From an uncultured Lachnospiraceae bacterium (GTDB taxonomy: Bacteria; Bacillota_A; Clostridia; Lachnospirales; Lachnospiraceae), in NCBI GenBank assembly GCA_902796775.1, contig CADBQK010000102.1, positions 1-6,454 on the forward strand: a DNA stretch of 6,454 nucleotides, given 5' to 3'. The stretch's first letter is position 1. Every line of letters starts with the position of its first letter. The position numbers were made by a program, and so were the translations under genes. This document shows, piece by piece, positions 1-4,534 of the stretch. Under the pieces are notes generated by a model that did no database searches, was not told the DNA's origin, and was given only the letters and a program-made list of their open reading frames with translations.

Positions 1-171
1 CTTGCCTGGCTCTGCTGCTGCCGGAGCGTTTGTATCGCTGGCTGCCTCTGTCTCACTGGCCGCCTCTGTCTGAGCAGGTGCTGCGGAAGAAGCGCTCCCG
101 GATCCGCCACCGCAGGCGCACAGCGCACTGACAGCCGCAATCGTCAGAACTACTGTTAACAATTTCTTCAT
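1..171 (-). CDS. Lipoprotein N-terminus, probably an ABC-transporter solute-binding protein (partial, runs off left edge)
   Basis: Only the first 57 codons are visible; the frame is open to the left edge. The product starts MKKLLTVVLTIAAVSALCAC: two lysines, a hydrophobic stretch, then a lipobox (LCA before Cys20). This predicts export, cleavage before Cys20 and lipid anchoring to the outer face of the membrane. A Gly/Ser stretch and a low-complexity Ala/Glu/Thr linker (about residues 24-57, with TEAASETEAAS) follow. Such linkers are typical of solute-binding lipoproteins in Lachnospiraceae, but the ligand-binding domain is outside the window, so the substrate is unknown. The start at 171 is chosen because AAGGAGG lies 8 bases upstream. 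An in-frame ATG at 207 would add 12 residues ahead of the signal peptide and has no well-spaced ribosome site. The gene follows its own promoter (249-277) and is separated from the esterase by a terminator. Lipoprotein: confident; transporter role: inferred. Confidence 0.85.
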   Translation of the reverse strand, partial: MKKLLTVVLTIAAVSALCACGGGSGSASSAAPAQTEAASETEAASDTNAPAAAEPGK

Positions 172-179
172 TTTACTCT

Positions 180-186
180 CCTCCTT
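180..186 (-). promoter_or_regulatory. Ribosome binding site of the lipoprotein gene
   Basis: Reads AAGGAGG on the minus strand, 8 bases before the ATG at 171. It decides the start in favour of MKKLL over the in-frame ATG at 207. Confidence 0.85.
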
Positions 187-218
187 TGAAAAACTCCAAA
201 CTTCCATCCTCCGGATTT

Positions 219-232
219 TTGCCGGCTGGCAA
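219..232 (-). promoter_or_regulatory. Palindrome in the lipoprotein leader, possible operator
   Basis: Minus strand TTGCCAGCCGGCAA: 5-base arms TTGCC/GGCAA around a 4-base centre. It begins 16 bases after the -10 box, so it would sit near +10 to +24 of the transcript. A further TGCCA lies just upstream, making a TGCCAAATTGCCA direct repeat. A similar palindrome sits at nearly the same distance from the -10 of the CHAP gene (2759-2772). It may be a repressor site or a short RNA hairpin; the function is inferred. Confidence 0.4.
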
Positions 233-248
233 TTTGGCACTTTAATGC

Positions 249-277
249 ATTATATCAAAAAACTTTTTTTCATACAA
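249..277 (-). promoter_or_regulatory. Probable vegetative promoter of the lipoprotein gene
   Basis: Minus strand: -10 box TATAAT (249-254, perfect consensus), 17-base spacer, and -35 box TTGTAT (272-277, matching the first three bases of TTGACA). The region around it is AT-rich. The expected transcription start is near 242, giving a leader of about 70 bases. It lies just beyond the esterase terminator, which supports a separate transcription unit. Confidence 0.7.
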
Positions 278-283
278 CATACT

Positions 284-332
284 TAAATAAAAAAGATGCA
301 GCTGCCTGGAAAACAATATCCCTGCAGCTGCA
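284..332 (-). terminator. Rho-independent terminator after the esterase gene
   Basis: In the transcript direction: TGCAGCTGC (324-332), an 18-base loop, then GCAGCTGCA (297-305), a perfect 9-bp inverted repeat. TCTTTTTTATTT follows (to about 284). It starts about 25 bases after the esterase stop codon and ends just before the next promoter. Each arm contains the self-complementary core GCAGCTGC, so local pairing within an arm is also possible. Confidence 0.85.
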
Positions 333-357
333 CTCCTCTAAAGCATTTACGACAGTT

Positions 358-1149
358 TTATCCCAGAGCCCAGGCCAGTCCTCTGTCCAGATATTCATTC
401 CAGAAGTACCAGTTGTGCTTACCGGGGCCGTCCTCATAGACGAAATCAGCGCCTTGTGCTTCAAGAAAACGCCTGAAATCCTGGTTGACTCCATAAAGAT
501 CATCTTCGGTCCCTATAGCCAGGTACAGCCTGGGGATCTCCTTCCCCAATGCTTTCAGCTTCCGGTACTGAAACTCCGGATTCCTGTCTGATTCCAGCAA
601 AGTTTCCGGATCACCGAATACATCCCGCACCATAGCGGGAGGCATCACGCTGTTTTCACGCTGCCCGGTCTGTGCTACTTCATGATGTACAAGGGCGGAA
701 GACAGGGCTATACAGGCACTGAAGTTCTGCGGAAAAGCTAGAGCCGTATGGATCGCTCCGTAACCGCCCATCGAGAGACCGGCAATCAATGTATCCTCCC
801 TGCTCTGGCAGAAGCCGAACACCTTCCGGATATATGCAGGCAGCTCCTCTCCGATAAATGAGCTGAAATTCCCGCCTTCATATCCCCGGTCCAGATAGAA
901 GGAATTGCCTGTCGTGGCCATGAAAACCGCCAGATTGTACTGGATCGCCATTTGCTGCGCCACCCCTCCGTACAGCCAGTCCGTATCTGTTCCGGTCAGA
1001 CCGTGCAGAAGGATCAGGGATTTCGGCGGCCTCTCATAATGCCGCAGATCATTGACCTCTTCCATCTCTACATCATTAGGGAGTACAAACGAGAAATTTG
1101 CGTGCTGCATGATCGTCTGCGCATGAAACTCCATCCTGCCACTTGCCAT
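358..1149 (-). CDS. EstA-like alpha/beta-hydrolase esterase (putative esterase / tributyrin esterase family)
   Basis: A 263-residue carboxylesterase of the putative-esterase (esterase D-like) family, expected to hydrolyse short-chain acyl esters; the natural substrate cannot be read from sequence. Length and motif order match lactococcal EstA (about 258 residues, from memory). Visible motifs are HGLTG (49-53, oxyanion-hole region), nucleophile elbow GLSMGG with Ser126, Asp216 in GTEDDLY, and His245 in GKHNWYFW, so the catalytic triad is complete. There is no signal peptide or membrane segment, so it is predicted cytoplasmic. The start at 1149 (MASGRMEF) is preferred because AGGAGG lies 8 bases upstream; a longer form from a TTG at 1185 would begin in the preceding terminator. 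The gene follows the CHAP gene after a strong terminator, with no obvious promoter between, and has its own terminator downstream. Family confident; acetylxylan-type or other carbohydrate de-esterification is equally possible. Confidence 0.9.
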   Translation of the reverse strand: MASGRMEFHAQTIMQHANFSFVLPNDVEMEEVNDLRHYERPPKSLILLHGLTGTDTDWLYGGVAQQMAIQYNLAVFMATTGNSFYLDRGYEGGNFSSFIGEELPAYIRKVFGFCQSREDTLIAGLSMGGYGAIHTALAFPQNFSACIALSSALVHHEVAQTGQRENSVMPPAMVRDVFGDPETLLESDRNPEFQYRKLKALGKEIPRLYLAIGTEDDLYGVNQDFRRFLEAQGADFVYEDGPGKHNWYFWNEYLDRGLAWALG

Positions 1150-1157
1150 CTTTTTAT

Positions 1158-1163
1158 CCTCCT
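1158..1163 (-). promoter_or_regulatory. Ribosome binding site fixing the esterase start
   Basis: Minus strand AGGAGG, followed by an 8-base AT-rich spacer and ATG (1149). It shows that translation starts at MASG rather than at the upstream in-frame TTG at 1185. Confidence 0.85.
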
Positions 1164-1183
1164 GCTCATACTGTATGACTTTC

Positions 1184-1226
1184 AAAAAAGCCTTCCTGTT
1201 ATACCTAAAGTTCAGGAAGGCTTTTT
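1184..1226 (-). terminator. Strong rho-independent terminator after the CHAP gene
   Basis: Perfect 14-bp inverted repeat: AAAAAGCCTTCCTG (1213-1226) and CAGGAAGGCTTTTT (1185-1198), with a 14-base loop. The U-tract is a run of six T on the transcript strand (1189-1184). It begins about 18 bases after the CHAP stop codon. The A-tract on the other side makes it formally bidirectional, though no plus-strand gene arrives here. It ends only 34 bases before the esterase start codon. Confidence 0.92.
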
Positions 1227-1244
1227 ACCGGCTTTTTTTGTAAA

Positions 1245-2714
1245 TCAGCGGGTTTCTCTTATAATCTTCATGACCGGCTGTTCCGTCTCCGATTCTTCAA
1301 TCTCGATGCTTTTCTCAATCTTTTTCCCGGTCGCTGTCTCTTGAGTGTCTGTCTGATCAACCTCTGTTTCCTGAAGGGTTTTTGTTTCTTCAGACTCTGT
1401 TTCTTTTAGTGTTTCCGGGGTCTCGGATTCTTTTTCAGGCTTTTCCGGCTCAACCGGCTCCAGCTCTGTCTCAGTTTCTGCCTCTGTTATGAGCTCGGCT
1501 TTATGCTCTGATTCCGCTGTCTCTGATACCGTCTCTGTCACAGGCTCTTTTGATACGGCAGTAACCTCGACCCATGTTGTCTGGTCATCTTTCTCTGCTT
1601 CTTCCAGATAACTGCTTCCATCAACGACTTCACCACTCGCCGTCTCAACAAATGGAACAACCTTGTAATAATACGTTTCGCCGTCTATTACGTTTTTGTC
1701 ATAATAGGAAGTGATTGCGCTATCGAAGATTTCCTTCACCTGCTCGTACTCGCCATCCGGACTGTCAGCACGCAGGACACGATACCCGGTCACACCTTTG
1801 CGGTCTTTCCATGTAACATGGATGATAGGCTCATTGGAATCCTCTTCAGACTCCTCTTCATCCTCGTCAGGATTATGAAAAAACCATGTTTTTTCTTCAT
1901 CCTTTTCTTCTACGGACTCCGCTGTGAGGTTTTTCAGAGGATACAATTCATAGAAGGGTTTGATAACGGCATAAACATGCTTAACTGTCAGCTTGCGCTT
2001 CATCACCTTCGTCGGCGCTTTCCCTACATTCCCATCAACGGTATAGATGATCCCGGCTGCTGCATCAACATCCCGGACCATCGCCGTATGGCTGGGGGAT
2101 GACTTTCGGGTCGTGTTGCGTCTTACAAGAACAACGTCGCCCCTCTGGATATCCGTCAGGGAAATAGCACCCGCATAATTCTTCTTTTTGATCCAATCTG
2201 CAGAATGCTTATTGCCGCCTTCCACCGCAAAAACCCTGCCAAGCGGTCCGAAAAAATTGCGCGCCGCGTATACTGAAGTAAAACGGGGGTACAACTCCTC
2301 CGGGACTCCGGCCTTCTGAATGCACCAGGCGACAAACTCTGAGCACCAGGGAGCACCTGTAGCAGCCTGTGAATCGGATGCCCAGCCACCGTAATAACTA
2401 TACTGGCGTCCATTTCTCCTCTTTTCCCGGTAACCCACCTGGGAAAGAGCGATGGTCAGCGCATCTTTTCTCGGATTGCCGCTCAGCTCCTTTTTCGGTA
2501 TCTCCTTCGGTTTAGAAGGAGAAGTACTCTTTTTCTTAGCCCGCACGATACTGCCGGATGTAAGAACATCCTGCCTTAAAAGGCTCTGCGAAGCCACAGC
2601 AGCTGTCCCCCGGATATCAGCCAGCACCGGGACAGTCAGAGCAGCCATGCAGAACAATGAAATTAAAACTGCTGCTGTCTTCTTAAAGAAACAACCCTTT
2701 CTATTCTTTATCAT
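1245..2714 (-). CDS. Secreted CHAP-domain cell-wall hydrolase with fibronectin III-like domain and Glu/Thr-rich tail
   Basis: A 489-residue exported protein. A signal peptide covers residues 1-32 (Lys-rich start, hydrophobic 13-30, likely cut after VLA32). A basic linker (58-77) precedes a CHAP amidase/endopeptidase domain (about 84-255), with Cys124 in APWCSEFVAWC, His209 in SPSHTAMV and Asp227/Asn229 in VDGNVG. CHAP enzymes cleave peptidoglycan amide bonds, usually in stem peptides or cross-bridges. Next come an acidic linker (266-296) and a fibronectin III-like domain (about 297-385, with VTWKDRKGVTGYRVLRA and YYYKVVPF). The last 99 residues (391-489) are low complexity, with 30 Glu and 18 Thr. 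There is no LPXTG motif, C-terminal membrane segment or recognised wall-binding repeat. The start at 2714 is chosen for the signal peptide and for AGGAGG 4 bases upstream; a start at 2780 would put 22 odd residues in front. It lies between rarA and the esterase, with its own probable promoter and a strong terminator. Cleavage specificity is unknown. Confidence 0.88.
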   Translation of the reverse strand: MIKNRKGCFFKKTAAVLISLFCMAALTVPVLADIRGTAAVASQSLLRQDVLTSGSIVRAKKKSTSPSKPKEIPKKELSGNPRKDALTIALSQVGYREKRRNGRQYSYYGGWASDSQAATGAPWCSEFVAWCIQKAGVPEELYPRFTSVYAARNFFGPLGRVFAVEGGNKHSADWIKKKNYAGAISLTDIQRGDVVLVRRNTTRKSSPSHTAMVRDVDAAAGIIYTVDGNVGKAPTKVMKRKLTVKHVYAVIKPFYELYPLKNLTAESVEEKDEEKTWFFHNPDEDEEESEEDSNEPIIHVTWKDRKGVTGYRVLRADSPDGEYEQVKEIFDSAITSYYDKNVIDGETYYYKVVPFVETASGEVVDGSSYLEEAEKDDQTTWVEVTAVSKEPVTETVSETAESEHKAELITEAETETELEPVEPEKPEKESETPETLKETESEETKTLQETEVDQTDTQETATGKKIEKSIEIEESETEQPVMKIIRETR

Positions 2715-2718
2715 TTTA

Positions 2719-2724
2719 CCTCCT
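2719..2724 (-). promoter_or_regulatory. Ribosome binding site of the CHAP gene (short spacing)
   Basis: Minus strand AGGAGG, then TAAA, then ATG (2714). The 4-base spacing is shorter than that of the esterase and lipoprotein genes (8 bases). It still supports this start, because no other in-frame start has a ribosome site. Confidence 0.75.
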
Positions 2725-2758
2725 AACCTGCAACCGGAAGGTAAACACACGCTGTCGA

Positions 2759-2772
2759 TGCCAGGATGGCAA
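2759..2772 (-). promoter_or_regulatory. Palindrome in the CHAP gene leader, possible operator
   Basis: Minus strand TTGCCATCCTGGCA: arms TGCCA/TGGCA around TCC. It begins 17 bases after the predicted -10 box, so it falls early in the transcript. It resembles the leader palindrome of the lipoprotein gene in both sequence and position. Function is inferred. Confidence 0.4.
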
Positions 2773-2789
2773 ACAATCATTACCTGTAT

Positions 2790-2818
2790 ATATTACCATA
2801 AATACTGTTATAATACAA
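2790..2818 (-). promoter_or_regulatory. Probable promoter of the CHAP gene
   Basis: Minus strand: -35 box TTGTAT (2813-2818), 17-base spacer ending in TGG, and -10 box TAATAT (2790-2795). The TG one base before the -10 makes an extended -10. The expected start is near 2783, giving a leader of about 70 bases. The -10 matches consensus at only four of six positions, so this is moderate evidence. Confidence 0.5.
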
Positions 2819-2890
2819 CTATTAGCCGCTGCCCGGTTATCCAGTATTCAGACAAATATGTACTGATCCAATGGGTAAACAATTGCTCAT

Positions 2891-2905
2891 TGATCCGAAG
2901 GATCA
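2891..2905 (-). other. Small hairpin over the rarA stop codon
   Basis: Minus strand TGATCCTTCGGATCA is a perfect 6-bp inverted repeat with a TTC loop, and its first three bases are the rarA stop codon TGA. No U-tract follows, so it is not a classical rho-independent terminator. Just downstream, GATCAATG (2887-2894 region) could instead pair with CATTGGATC further on (about 2865-2873, one bulge), giving an alternative fold. It may stabilise the mRNA 3' end or be incidental. Confidence 0.4.
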
Positions 2906-4309
2906 GCTGTCCTGCCTGTGCTCCTTTTTCCACTCCTTAATATAAGCCAGGCGCTTGGCATACGCTTCTTCCCGTCCCTGAGAAGTCGGACGGTAATACT
3001 CTCTGCCCTGCAGAGAATCGGGCAGACACTGCATACTTGTCAGCTTGTCCTCATAATTATGAGCGTACTGGTAGCCCTTCCCATAATCCAGATCACGCAT
3101 CAGCTGTGTAACCCCGTTGCGGATGATCACCGGTACCGGCTCTGCCAGTCTTTCCCTGGCATCAGAGCTTGCCTCGATATAGGCAGCATCCATAGCATTA
3201 GACTTGGGCGAAATAGCCATGTATATGACTGCCTGTGTCAGGTTTACACTGCACTCCGGCATCCCGATGAAATGGCAGGCCTGATATGCGGCCACAGCCT
3301 GAGGCAGGGCGCCGGGATCTGCCAGTCCCACATCCTCGCTGGCGAAACGTACCACCCGCCTGGCGATGTATAAAGGATCCTCTCCAGCCTCCAGCATCCG
3401 GGCAAGCCAGTAGACAGCCGCATCCGGATCCGAATTCCGCATGGACTTATGCAGTGCGGAGATCAGATTGTAGTGCTCTTCCCCATTCTTATCATATAGA
3501 AGCGATTTCCCGCTGACACACTGTGCAACGATCTCATCCGTCACATGGATGACCGGTGTGTCGGGAGACAGTTCCTGAAAACGAGCGCTGCCAGAGCACC
3601 CGTCTTTCTCTTCCTCACTAAGAGCAGAAAGCTTTTTGATCTCCCCGTTCAGCACGACCATCTCCAGCGTGGAAAGAGCCATCCGCGCATCCCCATTCGC
3701 AAAGTTTGCAATAAGATGGAGGACATCCGGAGCGATCACAACATATTCCTTCCCAAAGCCTTTCTCGCTTGTCAATGCATGCTTAAGCAGTGTAAACAGA
3801 TCTTCCGCCGTCAGTGCCTTTAATACAAAAACACGGCAGCGGGACAGGAGGGCGGCGTTGACCTCAAAAGAAGGATTCTCCGTGGTAGCACCGATCAGGA
3901 TGATGCTCCCCTTCTCCACAAAAGGAAGGAAGGCATCCTGCTGTGCCTTGTTGAAGCGGTGGATCTCATCTACAAACAGGATCGTCCGCATCCCCATCCG
4001 GCGGCCTTCCTCAGCCTGCTCCATGACCTTGCGGATCTCTTTGATGCCGCTGGTTACAGCTGAAAAGGTAATAAAACGGGATCTTGTACGATTCGCAATG
4101 ATCTGTGCAAGCGTTGTCTTGCCTACTCCTGGCGGGCCCCAGAAGATCATCGATGAAATCTCATCCCGCTCGATCAGTCTCCTTAATACCATGCCAGAGC
4201 CGACCAGATGCTCCTGCCCTGCAAAAGCATCCAGATTATCCGGCCTGAGCCTGGCAGCCAGCGGCTGGGAAACCGCCTGATCCATATCCCCAAAAGAAAG
4301 CTGCTGCAT
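2903..4309 (-). CDS. rarA: RarA/MgsA replication-associated recombination AAA+ ATPase
   Basis: A 468-residue AAA+ ATPase related to clamp-loader subunits. The family (E. coli RarA/MgsA, yeast Mgs1, human WRNIP1) works at stalled replication forks in the cytoplasm. Motifs: N-terminal family block [21 protein letters not shown] (18-38), Walker A GPPGVGKT (58-65), Walker B with DEIH (114-117), sensor 1 ATTENPSF (141-148), arginine-finger region SRCR (156-159) and sensor 2 GDAR (206-209). The C-terminal oligomerisation region carries the conserved [20 protein letters not shown] (279-298) and [12 protein letters not shown] (410-421). No catalytic motif is missing. It is about 20 residues longer than E. 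coli RarA (447), mainly through a hydrophilic stretch around 225-255. The start at 4309 has AGGAGG 4 bases upstream. It is separated from lon by a terminator and a probable promoter. Downstream there is only a hairpin without a U-tract, so some read-through into the CHAP gene is possible. Confidence 0.96.
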   Translation of the reverse strand: MQQLSFGDMDQAVSQPLAARLRPDNLDAFAGQEHLVGSGMVLRRLIERDEISSMIFWGPPGVGKTTLAQIIANRTRSRFITFSAVTSGIKEIRKVMEQAEEGRRMGMRTILFVDEIHRFNKAQQDAFLPFVEKGSIILIGATTENPSFEVNAALLSRCRVFVLKALTAEDLFTLLKHALTSEKGFGKEYVVIAPDVLHLIANFANGDARMALSTLEMVVLNGEIKKLSALSEEEKDGCSGSARFQELSPDTPVIHVTDEIVAQCVSGKSLLYDKNGEEHYNLISALHKSMRNSDPDAAVYWLARMLEAGEDPLYIARRVVRFASEDVGLADPGALPQAVAAYQACHFIGMPECSVNLTQAVIYMAISPKSNAMDAAYIEASSDARERLAEPVPVIIRNGVTQLMRDLDYGKGYQYAHNYEDKLTSMQCLPDSLQGREYYRPTSQGREEAYAKRLAYIKEWKKEHRQDS

Positions 4310-4313
4310 TCTG

Positions 4314-4319
4314 CCTCCT
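4314..4319 (-). promoter_or_regulatory. Ribosome binding site of rarA (short spacing, inside a repeat edge)
   Basis: Minus strand AGGAGG followed by CAGA and ATG (4309), a 4-base spacing. Its first three bases overlap the first unit of the tandem repeat at 4317-4345. Confidence 0.75.
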
Positions 4320-4345
4320 GTTACTGAAACCCTGTTTATTGAAAC
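4317..4345. repeat. Imperfect tandem repeat upstream of rarA (14/15-base units)
   Basis: Plus strand CCTGTTACTGAAAC (4317-4330) is directly followed by CCTGTTTATTGAAAC (4331-4345). The units share CCTGTT and TGAAAC and differ by one inserted base and a substitution. It lies in the rarA leader and touches its ribosome site. Confidence 0.7.
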
Positions 4346-4346
4346 C

Positions 4347-4372
4347 GGCCTTTTTCACTGGCCTTTTTCTAT
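4347..4372. repeat. Tandem repeat upstream of rarA (13-base units)
   Basis: Plus strand GGCCTTTTTCACT (4347-4359) is followed by GGCCTTTTTCTAT (4360-4372). The first ten bases are identical. Because GGCC is self-complementary, the two copies could also pair weakly in the leader RNA. Confidence 0.7.
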
Positions 4373-4397
4373 ATCACTTATTAATCTGCTTTTTTCT

Positions 4398-4406
4398 ATC
4401 ATACCA
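4398..4406 (-). promoter_or_regulatory. Possible extended -10 promoter of rarA
   Basis: Minus strand TGGTATGAT: TATGAT (4398-4403, five of six consensus bases) preceded by TG and one spacer base. No good -35 is seen 16-18 bases upstream (best TGGTAT). The expected start is near 4391, giving a leader of about 80 bases that contains both tandem repeats. A weaker alternative, TGATATAGA, lies closer to the gene. Confidence 0.45.
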
Positions 4407-4437
4407 CTGCGGAAATAATAATACCAGTTCCTGAATC

Positions 4438-4456
4438 GTTTTGTCCCGAACAAAAC
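4438..4456. promoter_or_regulatory. Perfect palindrome overlapping the lon terminator
   Basis: Plus strand GTTTTGTCCCGAACAAAAC: 7-base arms GTTTTGT/ACAAAAC around CCCGA. It shares bases 4453-4456 with the 3' arm of the lon terminator, so the two RNA hairpins exclude each other. As DNA it is centred about 45 bases upstream of the rarA -10 box, where an activator or repressor could bind. Role unknown; it does not match the Gram-positive LexA box as I know it. Confidence 0.4.
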
Positions 4457-4500
4457 AGCACCCCCTTCTCCGTTATATGGAAAAGGGGATGCCGCTGTTT
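4450..4500 (-). terminator. Rho-independent terminator after lon
   Basis: In the transcript direction: AAACAG (4495-4500), a 3-base bulge, CATCCCCTT (4483-4491), a 15-base loop, AAGGGGGTG (4459-4467) and CTGTTT (4453-4458). This is a 9-bp stem with one wobble plus a 6-bp extension. TGTT follows, so the U-tract is short and overlaps the stem base. It lies 34 bases after the lon stop. Confidence 0.8.
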
Positions 4501-4534
4501 AAGGGTATTATTTTCTTTTTACTGCACCTCCTGG

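Noticed and set aside
172..207. In-frame ATG adding 12 residues to the lipoprotein
   Set aside because: The GGAGG next to it abuts the ATG with no spacing, and a charged extension would precede the lipoprotein signal peptide. The start at 171 has a well-spaced site.
1150..1185. Upstream TTG start giving the esterase 12 extra residues
   Set aside because: The TTG sits inside the U-tract/stem of the terminator, and the ribosome site AGGAGG is placed for the ATG at 1149.
1260..1560. Repetitive CTCTGTCTC-like DNA suggesting a tandem repeat or CRISPR-like array
   Set aside because: The repetition follows from Glu/Thr/Ser codons in the CHAP protein tail; there is no constant unit length and there are no spacers.
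2715..2780. Upstream ATG giving the CHAP protein 22 extra residues
   Set aside because: No ribosome site precedes it, it would bury the signal peptide, and its codons cover the leader palindrome. The ATG at 2714 has AGGAGG and begins a normal signal peptide.
2840..2894. 17-codon frame beginning ATGAGCAATTG in the rarA-CHAP gap (minus strand)
   Set aside because: Very short, no ribosome site and no recognisable character; not enough to call a gene.
3636..4280. 214-codon open frame on the plus strand opposite rarA
   Set aside because: Antisense to conserved RarA motifs; the product has no recognisable domain and looks like a shadow frame.
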